Assembly (NCBI RefSeq): GCF_002367995.1 | Contig: NZ_AP018207.1 | Location: 5,011,963-5,075,962 of the forward strand | Reading direction: 5' to 3' | From: Calothrix brevissima NIES-22 | Lineage (GTDB): Bacteria; Cyanobacteriota; Cyanobacteriia; Cyanobacteriales; Nostocaceae | DNA length: 64,000 nt | Shown: positions 15,724-24,456 of the stretch, one piece after another | Layout: each line of letters opens with the position of its first letter | Position numbering within the stretch: position 1 is the stretch's first letter | Program-made: the position numbers and the translations under genes | The notes under the pieces: model-generated | Database searches by the model: none | What the model saw: the letters and a program-made list of their open reading frames with translations, nothing else | Told to the model about the DNA's origin: nothing

Positions 15724-17649
15724 GTGAAATTACACTGGTTACTACCCGGTACTTTTGGAACGATCCTCATATTGTCGTCGCCGGTTTTTGCAGCGAGACT
15801 AGAATCTTGGCGTTTTGACGCCAATCAAAATGTATTAGAAATCAACACCGCAGGTGGCGTGCAACCTAAAGCACAGCTCATCTTCAACCCCACTCGCTTG
15901 GTAATTGATTTACCACAAACTGTATTTGGGCGTCCTCAAGTCAGCCAGTCTATAGGTGGTGCGATTCGCTCAGTGCGTGTCGGTCAATTTGACCCAGAAA
16001 CAACCCGCATTGTGGTTGAACTAGCTCCCGGTTATACCCTAGACCCGGAACAGGTAAAATTTACAGGTCTTAGCGCCAGCCGTTGGTCAGTAAAATTACC
16101 CAATCCCAAACCTGAGCAGGTAGCAGTCTTAGCTGATGCTAACAGGCCACAACCAGATAGATCGGGGGTGGTAGTTCCTTCTAATACATCGCCAATCCCA
16201 CCAGATAATGTCTATAACAACGTAGTTAAAACCGGGCCGATTACCCCTATCAATGACCGCACCGCAGTTAACACAGCTACTGGGGCAACACAAATTGAGA
16301 ACTTACGGGTAACAGGTGATGGATTTTTCATCCGCACTAGCGGTGGTACCCCGAAAATTCAAGTCAATCGCACAAGCGATCGCAAAGCTATTAATGTTGA
16401 TATTACAGGCGCTTCTTTATCCCCACAACTACAGCAGCGTGATGTCTTGATTAACCGCTATGGTGTCAATCGGATTATCTTTAGCCAATTGTCATCACAA
16501 ACCCCTGTAGTACGCATGACCATGCGGGTAGACAGCAATAGCCCCGATTGGCGTGCTCTTAGCAGTACTATGGGGGGTTTTGTGCTTTTACCCAACAGTG
16601 GTGTGGTGCGATTACCAGGAAATAATAATCAGGAACCTGTAAATTCTAATACCGACTCTCCAGCCACAATTCAAGCCATCGAACTCGGTGGAAATGGGAC
16701 TCAACTGTTGATTCGTGCCGATCAACAGTTATCAGCTACAGGTGGATGGGATAGAACAAGTGGTCTATTTCGCATCACCATTAACAATGCTAAATTGTCT
16801 CCCAGAGTCACCGGGCCAGCCTTAGACGCTAGTAGCCCTATTCTGAGGGTGAGACTGCAACCCCAAGAACCGAATACTGTAGTTGTTTACGTTCAACCAG
16901 CAGCTGGGGTACAAGTTGGCGAACTCAACCAAGTTGGTAGTCAGCTAATAGCTCTACAATTACAACGATCGCGTCCAGTTACAGCGCCTAGAACTCCCCC
17001 TGTAGTTTTACCGCCACTACCACTACCAAATCAAGGACAATTACCAGACCCCGTCACAGACAATCCTCCGATTGTATCCCAGCCAGGCCCCAGCCCAACA
17101 GTACCCAGAGGTAAATTATTAGTAGTGATTGACCCTGGACATGGTGGTAAAGACTCTGGCGCACCGGGTTTAGGTGGTTTGCTAGAAAAAGATGTAGTTT
17201 TACCGATTGGAATTCAAGTTGCGAGAATTTTAGAACGGAATGGCGTACAAGTTGTCCTCACCAGAGATGCTGACTTTTTTGTCGAACTTCAGGGAAGGGT
17301 AGATATAGCCGAGCGAGTCAATGCGACTGCGTTTGTCAGCATTCACGCCAATTCTGTTGATAACCGTTCTGATGTCAATGGTCTAGAAGTATATTATTAC
17401 GACAGTGGTTATGCTTTAGCTGAAACAGTCCGCAATACAATTCTCAACAGTATCAGTACCATCAAAGACCGAGGAACCCGTAAAGCCAGATTTTACGTCC
17501 TCAGAAAAAGCTCTATGCCCTCAATTTTGGTAGAAACTGGCTATATGACTGGTCGAGAAGACAATCCGAGATTAGGTAATCCAGCATACCAAAGTCGCAT
17601 GGCTGAAGCGATCGCCAATGGTATTCTCAAATACCTCAAACGGATATAA
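15724..17649 (+). CDS. amiC2: N-acetylmuramoyl-L-alanine amidase with AMIN domains (second copy)
   Basis: A 641-residue paralogue of the preceding amidase with the same plan. It has a signal peptide (LLPGTFGTILILSSPVFAAR), an AMIN domain (residues 22-125), two further AMIN-like segments, a proline-rich linker (about 420-460) and Amidase_3 (about 465-640) with IDPGHGGKDSGAPG, the LLEKD glutamate, SIHANS and SILVETGYMTG. The linker after the first AMIN is about 25 residues longer than in copy 1. The start is GTG (15724) after TAGGAG. The position matches AmiC2/HcwA of Anabaena, required for septal nanopores and heterocyst maturation; that assignment rests on remembered synteny. Confidence 0.9.
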   Translation: MKLHWLLPGTFGTILILSSPVFAARLESWRFDANQNVLEINTAGGVQPKAQLIFNPTRLVIDLPQTVFGRPQVSQSIGGAIRSVRVGQFDPETTRIVVELAPGYTLDPEQVKFTGLSASRWSVKLPNPKPEQVAVLADANRPQPDRSGVVVPSNTSPIPPDNVYNNVVKTGPITPINDRTAVNTATGATQIENLRVTGDGFFIRTSGGTPKIQVNRTSDRKAINVDITGASLSPQLQQRDVLINRYGVNRIIFSQLSSQTPVVRMTMRVDSNSPDWRALSSTMGGFVLLPNSGVVRLPGNNNQEPVNSNTDSPATIQAIELGGNGTQLLIRADQQLSATGGWDRTSGLFRITINNAKLSPRVTGPALDASSPILRVRLQPQEPNTVVVYVQPAAGVQVGELNQVGSQLIALQLQRSRPVTAPRTPPVVLPPLPLPNQGQLPDPVTDNPPIVSQPGPSPTVPRGKLLVVIDPGHGGKDSGAPGLGGLLEKDVVLPIGIQVARILERNGVQVVLTRDADFFVELQGRVDIAERVNATAFVSIHANSVDNRSDVNGLEVYYYDSGYALAETVRNTILNSISTIKDRGTRKARFYVLRKSSMPSILVETGYMTGREDNPRLGNPAYQSRMAEAIANGILKYLKRI

Positions 17650-17914
17650 ATAGTCGGGAGAGGAGGATAACTGTATGGGCGGGTTTACAGATATTCTCTC
17701 CGATAAATGGCGATCGCGCATAAACCCGCCCCTACTGACATCTAAAGTATCAATTCAAAATTCAAAATTCACCCATTAATCATCCAGACAGAATAAGGCT
17801 TTGGAAATTCTTTTTTATACTGATATTTAATCTCACAAATAACTAATGACCAATGACCATTGACCATTAACCCACTAAATCCTGTATCTTAGTTCAAAAA
17901 ACCTCAACCCATAT

Positions 17915-18784
17915 TTGCCCGTGTATTCATCTTCCATTTTTGAAGGCAATCTTGATAATTTTTCTGGACAAGAACCCCAACGCGCGCCTATTGGGATCTT
18001 TGATAGCGGCGTTGGTGGTTTGACGGTATTACGACAAGTTTATCGGCAACTTCCTAAGGAATCTGTTATTTATTTTGGAGATACAGCTCGATTACCCTAT
18101 GGCATTCGTTCTCAAGCAGAAATTTTACAGTATGTCCGCGAAATTCTGACCTGGATGCAACAGCAACAGGTCAAAATGGTGATTATGGCTTGTAACACCA
18201 GTTCTGCTTTAGCCTTAGATATCGTTCGCGAGGAATTTGACTTACCAATTCTGGGTGTGATTCTCCCTGGTGCAAAAGCGGCTGTAGAACAAGGTAAGCG
18301 GATTGGGGTGATTGCTACTCCAGCCACAGCTAAAAGTAATGCCTATAAGCAAGCCATACTAGAAATCGATCCTCATGTTCAAGTTTGGCAGGTAGGTTGT
18401 CCCGAATTTGTGCCTTTAATTGAACAAAACCGAATTCATGACCCTTATACTATGGAAGTAGCACGTTCTTACCTAGAGCCGTTACTCCAGCAACAAATCG
18501 ATACATTAGTTTACGGCTGTACCCATTATCCCCACTTAGCACCTGTACTGCGATCGCTTCTTCCTGCTCATGTTAAACTCGTAGATCCGGCGGTGAATGT
18601 TGTCGTGGCTTGTGCTCAAGATTTAGACATCCTGGGTTTAAGAAATACCCATCCGCCATTACCCACTCGCTTTGCTGTTAGCGGCTGCGGTCAGCAATTT
18701 GCTCAATCAGGATTGCAGTGGTTAGGCTATACTCCCCTTGTAGAAGAAGTTTGCTTCACCGACGCTAAAGTCTCCCACCTCTAA
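17915..18784 (+). CDS. murI: Glutamate racemase
   Basis: A 289-residue cytoplasmic enzyme making D-glutamate for peptidoglycan. The substrate loop PIGIFDSGVGGLTVLRQVYR is at about residues 26-45. YFGDTARLPYG follows, the first catalytic Cys is in MACNTSSALA, and the second is in LVYGCTHYPHL. The open frame begins at TTG (17915); GTG at 17921 is an equally likely start because the extra residues precede the conserved fold. No strong ribosome-binding site separates them. It sits downstream of two wall amidases, giving a peptidoglycan cluster. Confidence 0.92.
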   Translation: MPVYSSSIFEGNLDNFSGQEPQRAPIGIFDSGVGGLTVLRQVYRQLPKESVIYFGDTARLPYGIRSQAEILQYVREILTWMQQQQVKMVIMACNTSSALALDIVREEFDLPILGVILPGAKAAVEQGKRIGVIATPATAKSNAYKQAILEIDPHVQVWQVGCPEFVPLIEQNRIHDPYTMEVARSYLEPLLQQQIDTLVYGCTHYPHLAPVLRSLLPAHVKLVDPAVNVVVACAQDLDILGLRNTHPPLPTRFAVSGCGQQFAQSGLQWLGYTPLVEEVCFTDAKVSHL

Positions 18785-18877
18785 CAAGAATTTTTGGGAT
18801 AACCAACCATAAATCAAGAGTCAACAGTCAGTTAAGTCTTGACTGTTGACTCTTGCGCATTGAATATTCATCATTGA

Positions 18878-19075
18878 CTATTGACTATTAACAGCCTCAC
18901 TCACCTTTGGTGCTACTGATAACTCTTGTTCGTGTTTTCCCTTAGAGGAAAAAGAAATATTTGTAGTCTCAGTATTTTTACCTGTACGCTTTGCTAATGC
19001 TAACAGTAGGTAGACAGTGAACAAATATCCAGCAGCTAACATAAAAATCATCATAGGCATGTTTCCGTACATCAT
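18878..19075 (-). CDS. Small single-span membrane protein, unknown
   Basis: A 65-residue frame with an N-terminal transmembrane helix (MMIFMLAAGYLFTVYLLLAL), then a basic stop-transfer patch (AKRTGK) and a polar tail. I do not recognise the family. The topology and residue composition look like a real small thylakoid or plasma-membrane protein. The gene stands alone, opposite in strand to murI and sds. Confidence 0.5.
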   Translation of the reverse strand: MMYGNMPMMIFMLAAGYLFTVYLLLALAKRTGKNTETTNISFSSKGKHEQELSVAPKVSEAVNSQ

Positions 19076-20201
19076 CGTTCTACCAGCACCTTTATCTAAC
19101 GAATATGCAATTTCATAACCCCAGCAAAACCTTTGCCAAACAAGCTCATTGTTGTTGGCTGTGATTTGCTATGCTAGACTACGCCGTAGAGTGACAACGC
19201 TCGACGGCTAACGGATTCTATTATGGAAATTATTGGCGCAGACTATACATTTCAGAGCAAGCTAAATTGCCAAATAGCAATCCCTTGCTGCGCTCCTCAG
19301 CATTCTACCTAGTCCGCGTTTGGCTGCGAATACAAAATTTAGAAAAGCAACGCCAACGCTCAATGTCAAGACAAAACGAGCATTTCCCCGAAGGATAGCG
19401 CCTAGCTCCTACCAAAAAGTTTCGCAGGTCGCCGGTATAAATTCAGGAATTACTTCCTTGATTTGACAGCGACTATGTATTGACTCACAACTGCTGTATG
19501 CTAAATCACCTATTGGCAATTTAACTTTGGCGAGTGAATATCTGAAAAATTTAAAATCCCTAGATCTTAGCGTAACACAAGGTTCCTGACTTTTAAGCCA
19601 TCTTCGCAGCTAAATTTGAAATTTTCTCAAGGACTTAACTGAACTCGCAAAAATTAGTCACCCTGAGATAAATACTTAGTTATTAATTGGTTAAATGACT
19701 AAAAATTATACATAAGTTTTAATGTAATAAAAATCACAAAATATATTTTATGGAAATTGATGTTTTGTAGCTAAAACCTTTCTAAAAGCTAAGAAATCAA
19801 TGAAACTAGAGATTAATAGCTTGTTACAAACAATACATTTAATATACTTAATTATCGTTACCTAAGTATTTTCCCTGATAGTTGTTAACTAGACTCAGCA
19901 AATGAATGCCAACGAGCTAGCAAATACAACTTTATGAGTAAAAATACTTAAAAAATTTAGATTTAAATAATTAGATTATTTTCAGTAACTTACAATACAT
20001 TTTAATTATAAAAATAGTTAATCAAGTATGACACAAAAAATATCATTTTTGTCAAAATCTCTGGAAAAGCCTCAAGCCTTGGGGTATGGGCTTGAGAGAT
20101 TGAGGGATTCCCCGATCGAGACTTTGCGCTGAACCTGGGTTATCTTAAAATGAGTATAGGATATGTAAACTTTCTTAATCTAAGCCAGAGTCCGCCCATC
20201 C
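19076..20201. other. 1.1-kb region without a recognisable gene
   Basis: Bases 19100-19450 have coding-like composition but every frame is interrupted; no family could be recognised. Bases 19640-20060 are AT-rich. A hairpin at 20071-20096 (CTCAAGCC ... GGCTTGAG) lies in the sds leader, about 105 bases before its ATG. Confidence 0.4.
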
Positions 20202-21173
20202 ATGACCCCAGCCACCTCCCTGTTTACCCCTGTGGAAGCAGACCTGCGAATACTAGCAGATAATCTCAAACAGCTAGTTGGAAATCGCCACCCCATACTT
20301 TATGCAGCAGCCGAACATTTATTTGGAGCTGGGGGAAAGCGTATTAGACCAGCGATCGTTCTGCTCATAGCGCGAGCCACCATGCTAGAACAAGACATTA
20401 CCCCGCGTCACCGAAGGTTAGCGGAGATTACAGAAATGATCCACACCGCCAGCTTGGTGCATGACGATGTAGTGGACGAATCTCAGATGCGTCGTGGCGT
20501 GCCAACCGTTCACAGCTTGTTTGGTAACCGAATTGCCGTATTAGCCGGAGATTTTTTGTTTGCCCAATCTTCTTGGTATTTGGCAAACTTGGACAACTTG
20601 GAAGTGGTAAAATTACTCTCAGAAGTAATTATGGATTTGGCTGCCGGAGAAATCCAGCAGGGACTAAATCGCTTTGATGCGAATACTTCCATTGAGACTT
20701 ATCTCAACAAAAGCTATTACAAAACTGCCTCATTAATTGCCAATAGTTCTAAAGCAGCCGGGTTATTGAGCGAAGTCTCCCCAGAAGATGCCCAGCATTT
20801 GTATAACTATGGACGCCATCTGGGTTTAGCATTCCAGATAGTCGATGATATTTTAGATTTCACTAGTTCTACAGATACATTGGGTAAACCAGCCGGATCT
20901 GACTTGAAAAGTGGTAATCTCACCGCCCCAGTTTTATTTGCCTTAAAGGAAAAACCATATTTAGAAGTGCTAATTGAACGGGAATTTGCCCAAGAAGGAG
21001 ATTTAGAACAAGCACTTTTATTAGTTCAAGAAAGTCAAGGCATCCAAAAAGCGCGAGAATTAGCCGCCCACCATGCCAAACTAGCAACAGAGCATATGAC
21101 AGTTCTCCCACACTCAGAACCGCGTCAAGCCTTAATTAACATGGCTGACTATGTTTTAAGTCGGCTGTATTAG
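20202..21173 (+). CDS. sds: Solanesyl (long-chain polyprenyl) diphosphate synthase
   Basis: A 323-residue trans-prenyltransferase. The first aspartate-rich motif is HTASLVHDDVVDESQMRRG at about residues 86-104. The second is GLAFQIVDDILDFTSSTDTL near 210-230, with GGKRIRPAIVLL upstream. The residues before the first motif are small, consistent with long-chain products such as the C45 side chain of plastoquinone. From memory, cyanobacterial orthologues carry the name solanesyl diphosphate synthase. It is monocistronic, upstream of the hetZ-patU locus. Confidence 0.9.
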   Translation: MTPATSLFTPVEADLRILADNLKQLVGNRHPILYAAAEHLFGAGGKRIRPAIVLLIARATMLEQDITPRHRRLAEITEMIHTASLVHDDVVDESQMRRGVPTVHSLFGNRIAVLAGDFLFAQSSWYLANLDNLEVVKLLSEVIMDLAAGEIQQGLNRFDANTSIETYLNKSYYKTASLIANSSKAAGLLSEVSPEDAQHLYNYGRHLGLAFQIVDDILDFTSSTDTLGKPAGSDLKSGNLTAPVLFALKEKPYLEVLIEREFAQEGDLEQALLLVQESQGIQKARELAAHHAKLATEHMTVLPHSEPRQALINMADYVLSRLY

Positions 21174-21182
21174 GGACTAGGA

Positions 21183-21260
21183 ATTTTAGATTTTAGATTT
21201 TGGATTTTAGATTTTAGATTCAAATACAATCCAAAATCGCAAATCCAAAATCTAAAATTG
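21183..21260. repeat. ATTTTAG-type tandem repeat with inverted arms
   Basis: GATTTTAGATTTT units are followed about 40 bases later by CCAAAATC/AAAATCTAAAA, giving a long fold-back structure between sds and the next minus-strand gene. Likely a short tandem repeat region that could serve as a terminator. Confidence 0.6.
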
Positions 21261-21295
21261 TTTTTAATGCCCCATGCCCCATGCCCCATGCTCCA

Positions 21296-21769
21296 TTACG
21301 CAATGTCAGGGGGAAGTTGATTTGGCGATCGCTTTTTTTGTAAATGTTTCTGAATTTGCTTTTGTAAGTCAGCGCGTGACACCTCGACGGCATTTTTAGT
21401 TGTGCCAGGAGTCTCAAAAAAAACTATACTGTCTACTGGTTCTAATGCCATTAGTTGGAACAAAATATGAGTCACAGGAATAGCAATTGCTGTTATCTGC
21501 GCCTCAACTCCAGCATTAGCAGTAGCTGTGGCATCTTGTAAGCTAGGAAAAGCGTAAACCACCCGCTTTGCTAATTTACGGTTGGCGCGATTGCTCAATG
21601 TAGTTAAAACCCACTCTGAATCCAAACTTTGGAGAATATAATACTGAGGGTGACGTAACTGATGAGCGATCGCCTGCAAAACAGGGGCAATTGCTGCCAC
21701 AATTTGTGGTGTTATAACATCTTGGGGTGCATTATCAATCAACAATTGAATTTGTGCGTCTATATCCAT
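21296..21769 (-). CDS. Conserved cyanobacterial protein of unknown function
   Basis: A 157-residue soluble protein, rich in Ala, Gln and Val. It begins MDIDAQIQLLIDNAPQDVIT and has two helical segments (PQIVAAIAPVLQAIAHQL). A central beta segment follows (QYYILQSLDSEWVLTTLSNR; KRVVYAFPSLQDA), and a basic end (LQKQIQKHLQKKRS). No known catalytic motif is visible. From memory, a similar hypothetical gene sits at this place between sds and hetZ in other Nostocales. It is divergent from hetZ, so both promoters share 205 bases. Confidence 0.65.
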   Translation of the reverse strand: MDIDAQIQLLIDNAPQDVITPQIVAAIAPVLQAIAHQLRHPQYYILQSLDSEWVLTTLSNRANRKLAKRVVYAFPSLQDATATANAGVEAQITAIAIPVTHILFQLMALEPVDSIVFFETPGTTKNAVEVSRADLQKQIQKHLQKKRSPNQLPPDIA

Positions 21770-21974
21770 ATAACTTGTCCACGGCTTTTGGGTAATGGCT
21801 ATAACATTAAGACCAAGTGTGAATAATCCCGTTCCAAATGGGAATAATAAACTTAGCTCACATCCTGAATGCAGGATTGTATGCGTTTAGCTTATACGCA
21901 AAATTCATCCAGCCAACACCCACGGTCGTACAGGTTGTGTTTAAGTATGTTAGGGTCTTTTAAAAACAGAGACT
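21770..21974 (+). promoter_or_regulatory. hetZ promoter region
   Basis: The gap between divergent genes. It holds two small inverted repeats: TCCC-N9-GGGA around 21825-21843, and ATCCTG-AATG-CAGGAT at about 21862-21877. hetZ is a HetR target in Anabaena, but I see no confident HetR palindrome here, so no site is claimed. Confidence 0.4.
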
Positions 21975-23165
21975 ATGAATTCAGCCGCAACCGCAACTAT
22001 TCAGGGAGAGAATTCTATCGGCGTGGAGGTGATATTTCAACTCCTATTTAAGGAGCTTCAGCAATCAACCAAAGCTTCGGAACAAAATTGCCACGATGTG
22101 GCAACACGTATTGCTGCCGAAGTCTACCGGATTTGCCAAGAAAGCAAACGCATCCAAGCATCCGGTTCTGTGGAAAACTCAGCCATGACTTTAGCCAAAC
22201 ATCGGCTACAGCAGTGTCTGAGATATTATCAGCTGGGTTCCAATCGGGGTAGGGTAGAACTACATAGCACCTTAAGCGCGATTATCTACCGTTATATCAA
22301 TCCTCCCCAGAGGCAATTGAGTTATCAAGGGCGGTTGACGATCATTGAAGATTTCCTGCAAGGTTTTTATTTGGAAGCCTTAAATGCTTTCCGCCGGGAA
22401 AATCAACTGCCGATGGCCTATCGCCCCCAATCTCTGCTGGAATTGGCAGAATATATGGCATTTACGGAACGCTATGGTAAGCGGCGCATTCCCTTACCTG
22501 GGCGTCAGCAGCAGCTGATTATCCTGCGAGCGCAAACTTTCTCGCAACAACAACCTCCAGAAACGACTGTAGATATTGAACAAGCGGCAGAAGGTAGTGC
22601 CAACGAACCTGATGGTTCCTGGGAAGAGCCAGCCGTACAACAATTGCGTTCGGCAATGGCGACGCAAGCAGAACCAGAGCCAGAAGAAGACACCTTGCGC
22701 TCTGTCGTAATTACAGAATTATTAAATTATTTAGAACAGCGCCAACAAACCGATTGTGCCGATTACTTTACTCTGCGCTTACAAGATCTTTCCGCACAGG
22801 AAATTGAATCCATTTTAGGTTTAACCCCTCGTCAGAGGGATTACTTACAACAGAGGTTTAAATATCATTTAATTCGGTTTGCCTTGTTGCATCGTTGGGA
22901 ACTAGTCCATGAATGGTTGGAAGCTTCCTTACCGACGAATTTAGGCTTAACCCCGCAACAGTGGCAAGCTTATACAGCAGAACTAGACGATAAACAGCGA
23001 TCGCTACTGGATCTGAAGCAACAAGGACAACCTGATGAAAAAATCGCTAAAACTTTAGGTTTGTCTATGGCACAATTACAAAAACGATGGTTCAAAATTC
23101 TTGAACAAGCTTGGGAAATTCGTAACTCTTTAGTGTCCGGATCGGGTGCATCTACTCATGAATAG
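21975..23165 (+). CDS. hetZ: Heterocyst differentiation protein HetZ
   Basis: A 396-residue protein that I recognise as HetZ, conserved in filamentous cyanobacteria. It acts early in heterocyst commitment, with HetR and HetP. N-terminal features are GVEVIFQLLFKELQQSTKAS and AAEVYRICQESKRIQASG. The C-terminal half has DNA-binding-like helices (LSAQEIESILGLTPRQRDYL; QPDEKIAKTLGLSMAQLQKR) reminiscent of sigma-factor region 4. An acidic low-complexity linker (about residues 195-235) separates the parts. It is followed immediately, with an 8-base overlap, by patU, so the two should be translationally coupled. Confidence 0.88.
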   Translation: MNSAATATIQGENSIGVEVIFQLLFKELQQSTKASEQNCHDVATRIAAEVYRICQESKRIQASGSVENSAMTLAKHRLQQCLRYYQLGSNRGRVELHSTLSAIIYRYINPPQRQLSYQGRLTIIEDFLQGFYLEALNAFRRENQLPMAYRPQSLLELAEYMAFTERYGKRRIPLPGRQQQLIILRAQTFSQQQPPETTVDIEQAAEGSANEPDGSWEEPAVQQLRSAMATQAEPEPEEDTLRSVVITELLNYLEQRQQTDCADYFTLRLQDLSAQEIESILGLTPRQRDYLQQRFKYHLIRFALLHRWELVHEWLEASLPTNLGLTPQQWQAYTAELDDKQRSLLDLKQQGQPDEKIAKTLGLSMAQLQKRWFKILEQAWEIRNSLVSGSGASTHE

Positions 23166-24138
23166 TGACTCAGAATCCTTTCATCACCAATTACTATCTT
23201 GGGTGTTGGCAGATAATGCCATCACCTTTGAGTCGTCCTCGGTAGATCGTCAGGAAATTGACGGGGTAGACAACCCTCTCAAACAAGCTACCACCTCAAC
23301 TAGTGGTGAGCTAGAGTCGGGAGTAAAACCCCAAACCTTTCAACTGGGAGAAATTCCTACTGTGCAAGAACGTTTTCAAGCTGTCCTCAAACGTCGTTTA
23401 CAACTCCAAATTCAGAATCAGCCGCCTTTATTTCCTTGGGAAACCCAATTACTAGACTATCCCGATTACGCCGACGAGCAATCGCTAGTATTAGTTCCCG
23501 CCTGGGGATGGGTGGCGCAACAGTCTAAATTGAATTTACCAATCGCTCTGCCGGAAAGCATTTTCCGTCAATTGCTGGAAAAGTGTCAAGTTTTGTTGAC
23601 ATCTTCCTTGCCCTTGGGAGCCAAATTAGTCCAAGTAGTAGAGGACTTATTCCCTAACGAGGGTCAAGCTTTAAATGACATAGCTGGATTGGTGCTGAGA
23701 ACAACTGTTCGATCTCCAGAAACCTTGGAAACTATGCCCGATCTTCAGCGCGATTACGCCAATTTAGAACAAAGTCAACAAATGGCGTTATCCCTAATAG
23801 CAGCTAAACAACTATTAGATAACTTGACAATACCAGTTTCCCTGGCTAATCCAGTGGTGGAAAGAGAATGGCTGACTAGTGCAGGTGTGCTGCAACTCAA
23901 AGTAGAGTATCAGTCTCAGGGACAAACAGGTAAGCTCCGCGTCGCAGGTAAATTACCCACACAAGGAGTTTTCACCCTCAAAGGACAAGGTACCAGAGCA
24001 GTCGGTCAATCGGCTAATTCAGGCGACCTAAGTGTAGAATTACACTGCCAGCAATTCAATCAAACTTATACCTTAGAAGTGGATTTCCCAGAAATTGAAC
24101 AACAGCCCCTGGTGTTTTTAATTACCCCAACAACATAG
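23158..24138 (+). CDS. patU: Heterocyst patterning protein PatU
   Basis: A protein of about 326 residues starting MNSDSESFHHQLLSWVLADN; the ATG at 23158 overlaps the hetZ stop by 8 bases. It has no known catalytic motif. The N-terminal third is Ser/Thr/Gly-rich, then come the conserved FPWETQLLDYPDYADE and VPAWGWVAQQSKLNLPIALP, and a C-terminal beta-rich domain (VLQLKVEYQSQGQTGKLRVA). In Anabaena PCC 7120 the locus is split into patU5 and patU3; here it is one intact frame as in Nostoc punctiforme. In Anabaena, patU3 affects heterocyst spacing. Assignment is by hetZ linkage and sequence recall. Confidence 0.82.
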   Translation: MNSDSESFHHQLLSWVLADNAITFESSSVDRQEIDGVDNPLKQATTSTSGELESGVKPQTFQLGEIPTVQERFQAVLKRRLQLQIQNQPPLFPWETQLLDYPDYADEQSLVLVPAWGWVAQQSKLNLPIALPESIFRQLLEKCQVLLTSSLPLGAKLVQVVEDLFPNEGQALNDIAGLVLRTTVRSPETLETMPDLQRDYANLEQSQQMALSLIAAKQLLDNLTIPVSLANPVVEREWLTSAGVLQLKVEYQSQGQTGKLRVAGKLPTQGVFTLKGQGTRAVGQSANSGDLSVELHCQQFNQTYTLEVDFPEIEQQPLVFLITPTT

Positions 24139-24456
24139 GCCGCAATATCAGCACATCATCACTGCTAGCACTATATATTGAGAAACGCCGATAGATAATT
24201 AATGATTTCCTGGTTTTGAAACTTATCTTTTTTTTTCGACAAGCGGTATTGAGGAAGCCTACGCAAATATATATTGATTGGTAGAACCTAGCACAAGACA
24301 AGTAGATTCCCGTAGGCATATTGTTAATTAATTACTATGCTCCTCAGGGAATTCCCCTTCGCTAAAGGCGTTTCCATAGAGTAGGGTAGGGTAGTTGGTT
24401 TCCATCTCCAACATTGTTTCCTTCGCCTCTACATCATCGCTGTGCTCGTACTTTAA
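24139..24456. other. Intergenic, nothing recognised
   Basis: AT-rich sequence with no supported gene. A GGGTAGGGTAG run lies near 24380. The leader of the next gene is at the end. Confidence 0.4.

Noticed and set aside
21770-21974. HetR-binding palindrome before hetZ
   Set aside because: Only weak inverted repeats are present; none matches the known HetR site well enough to claim.
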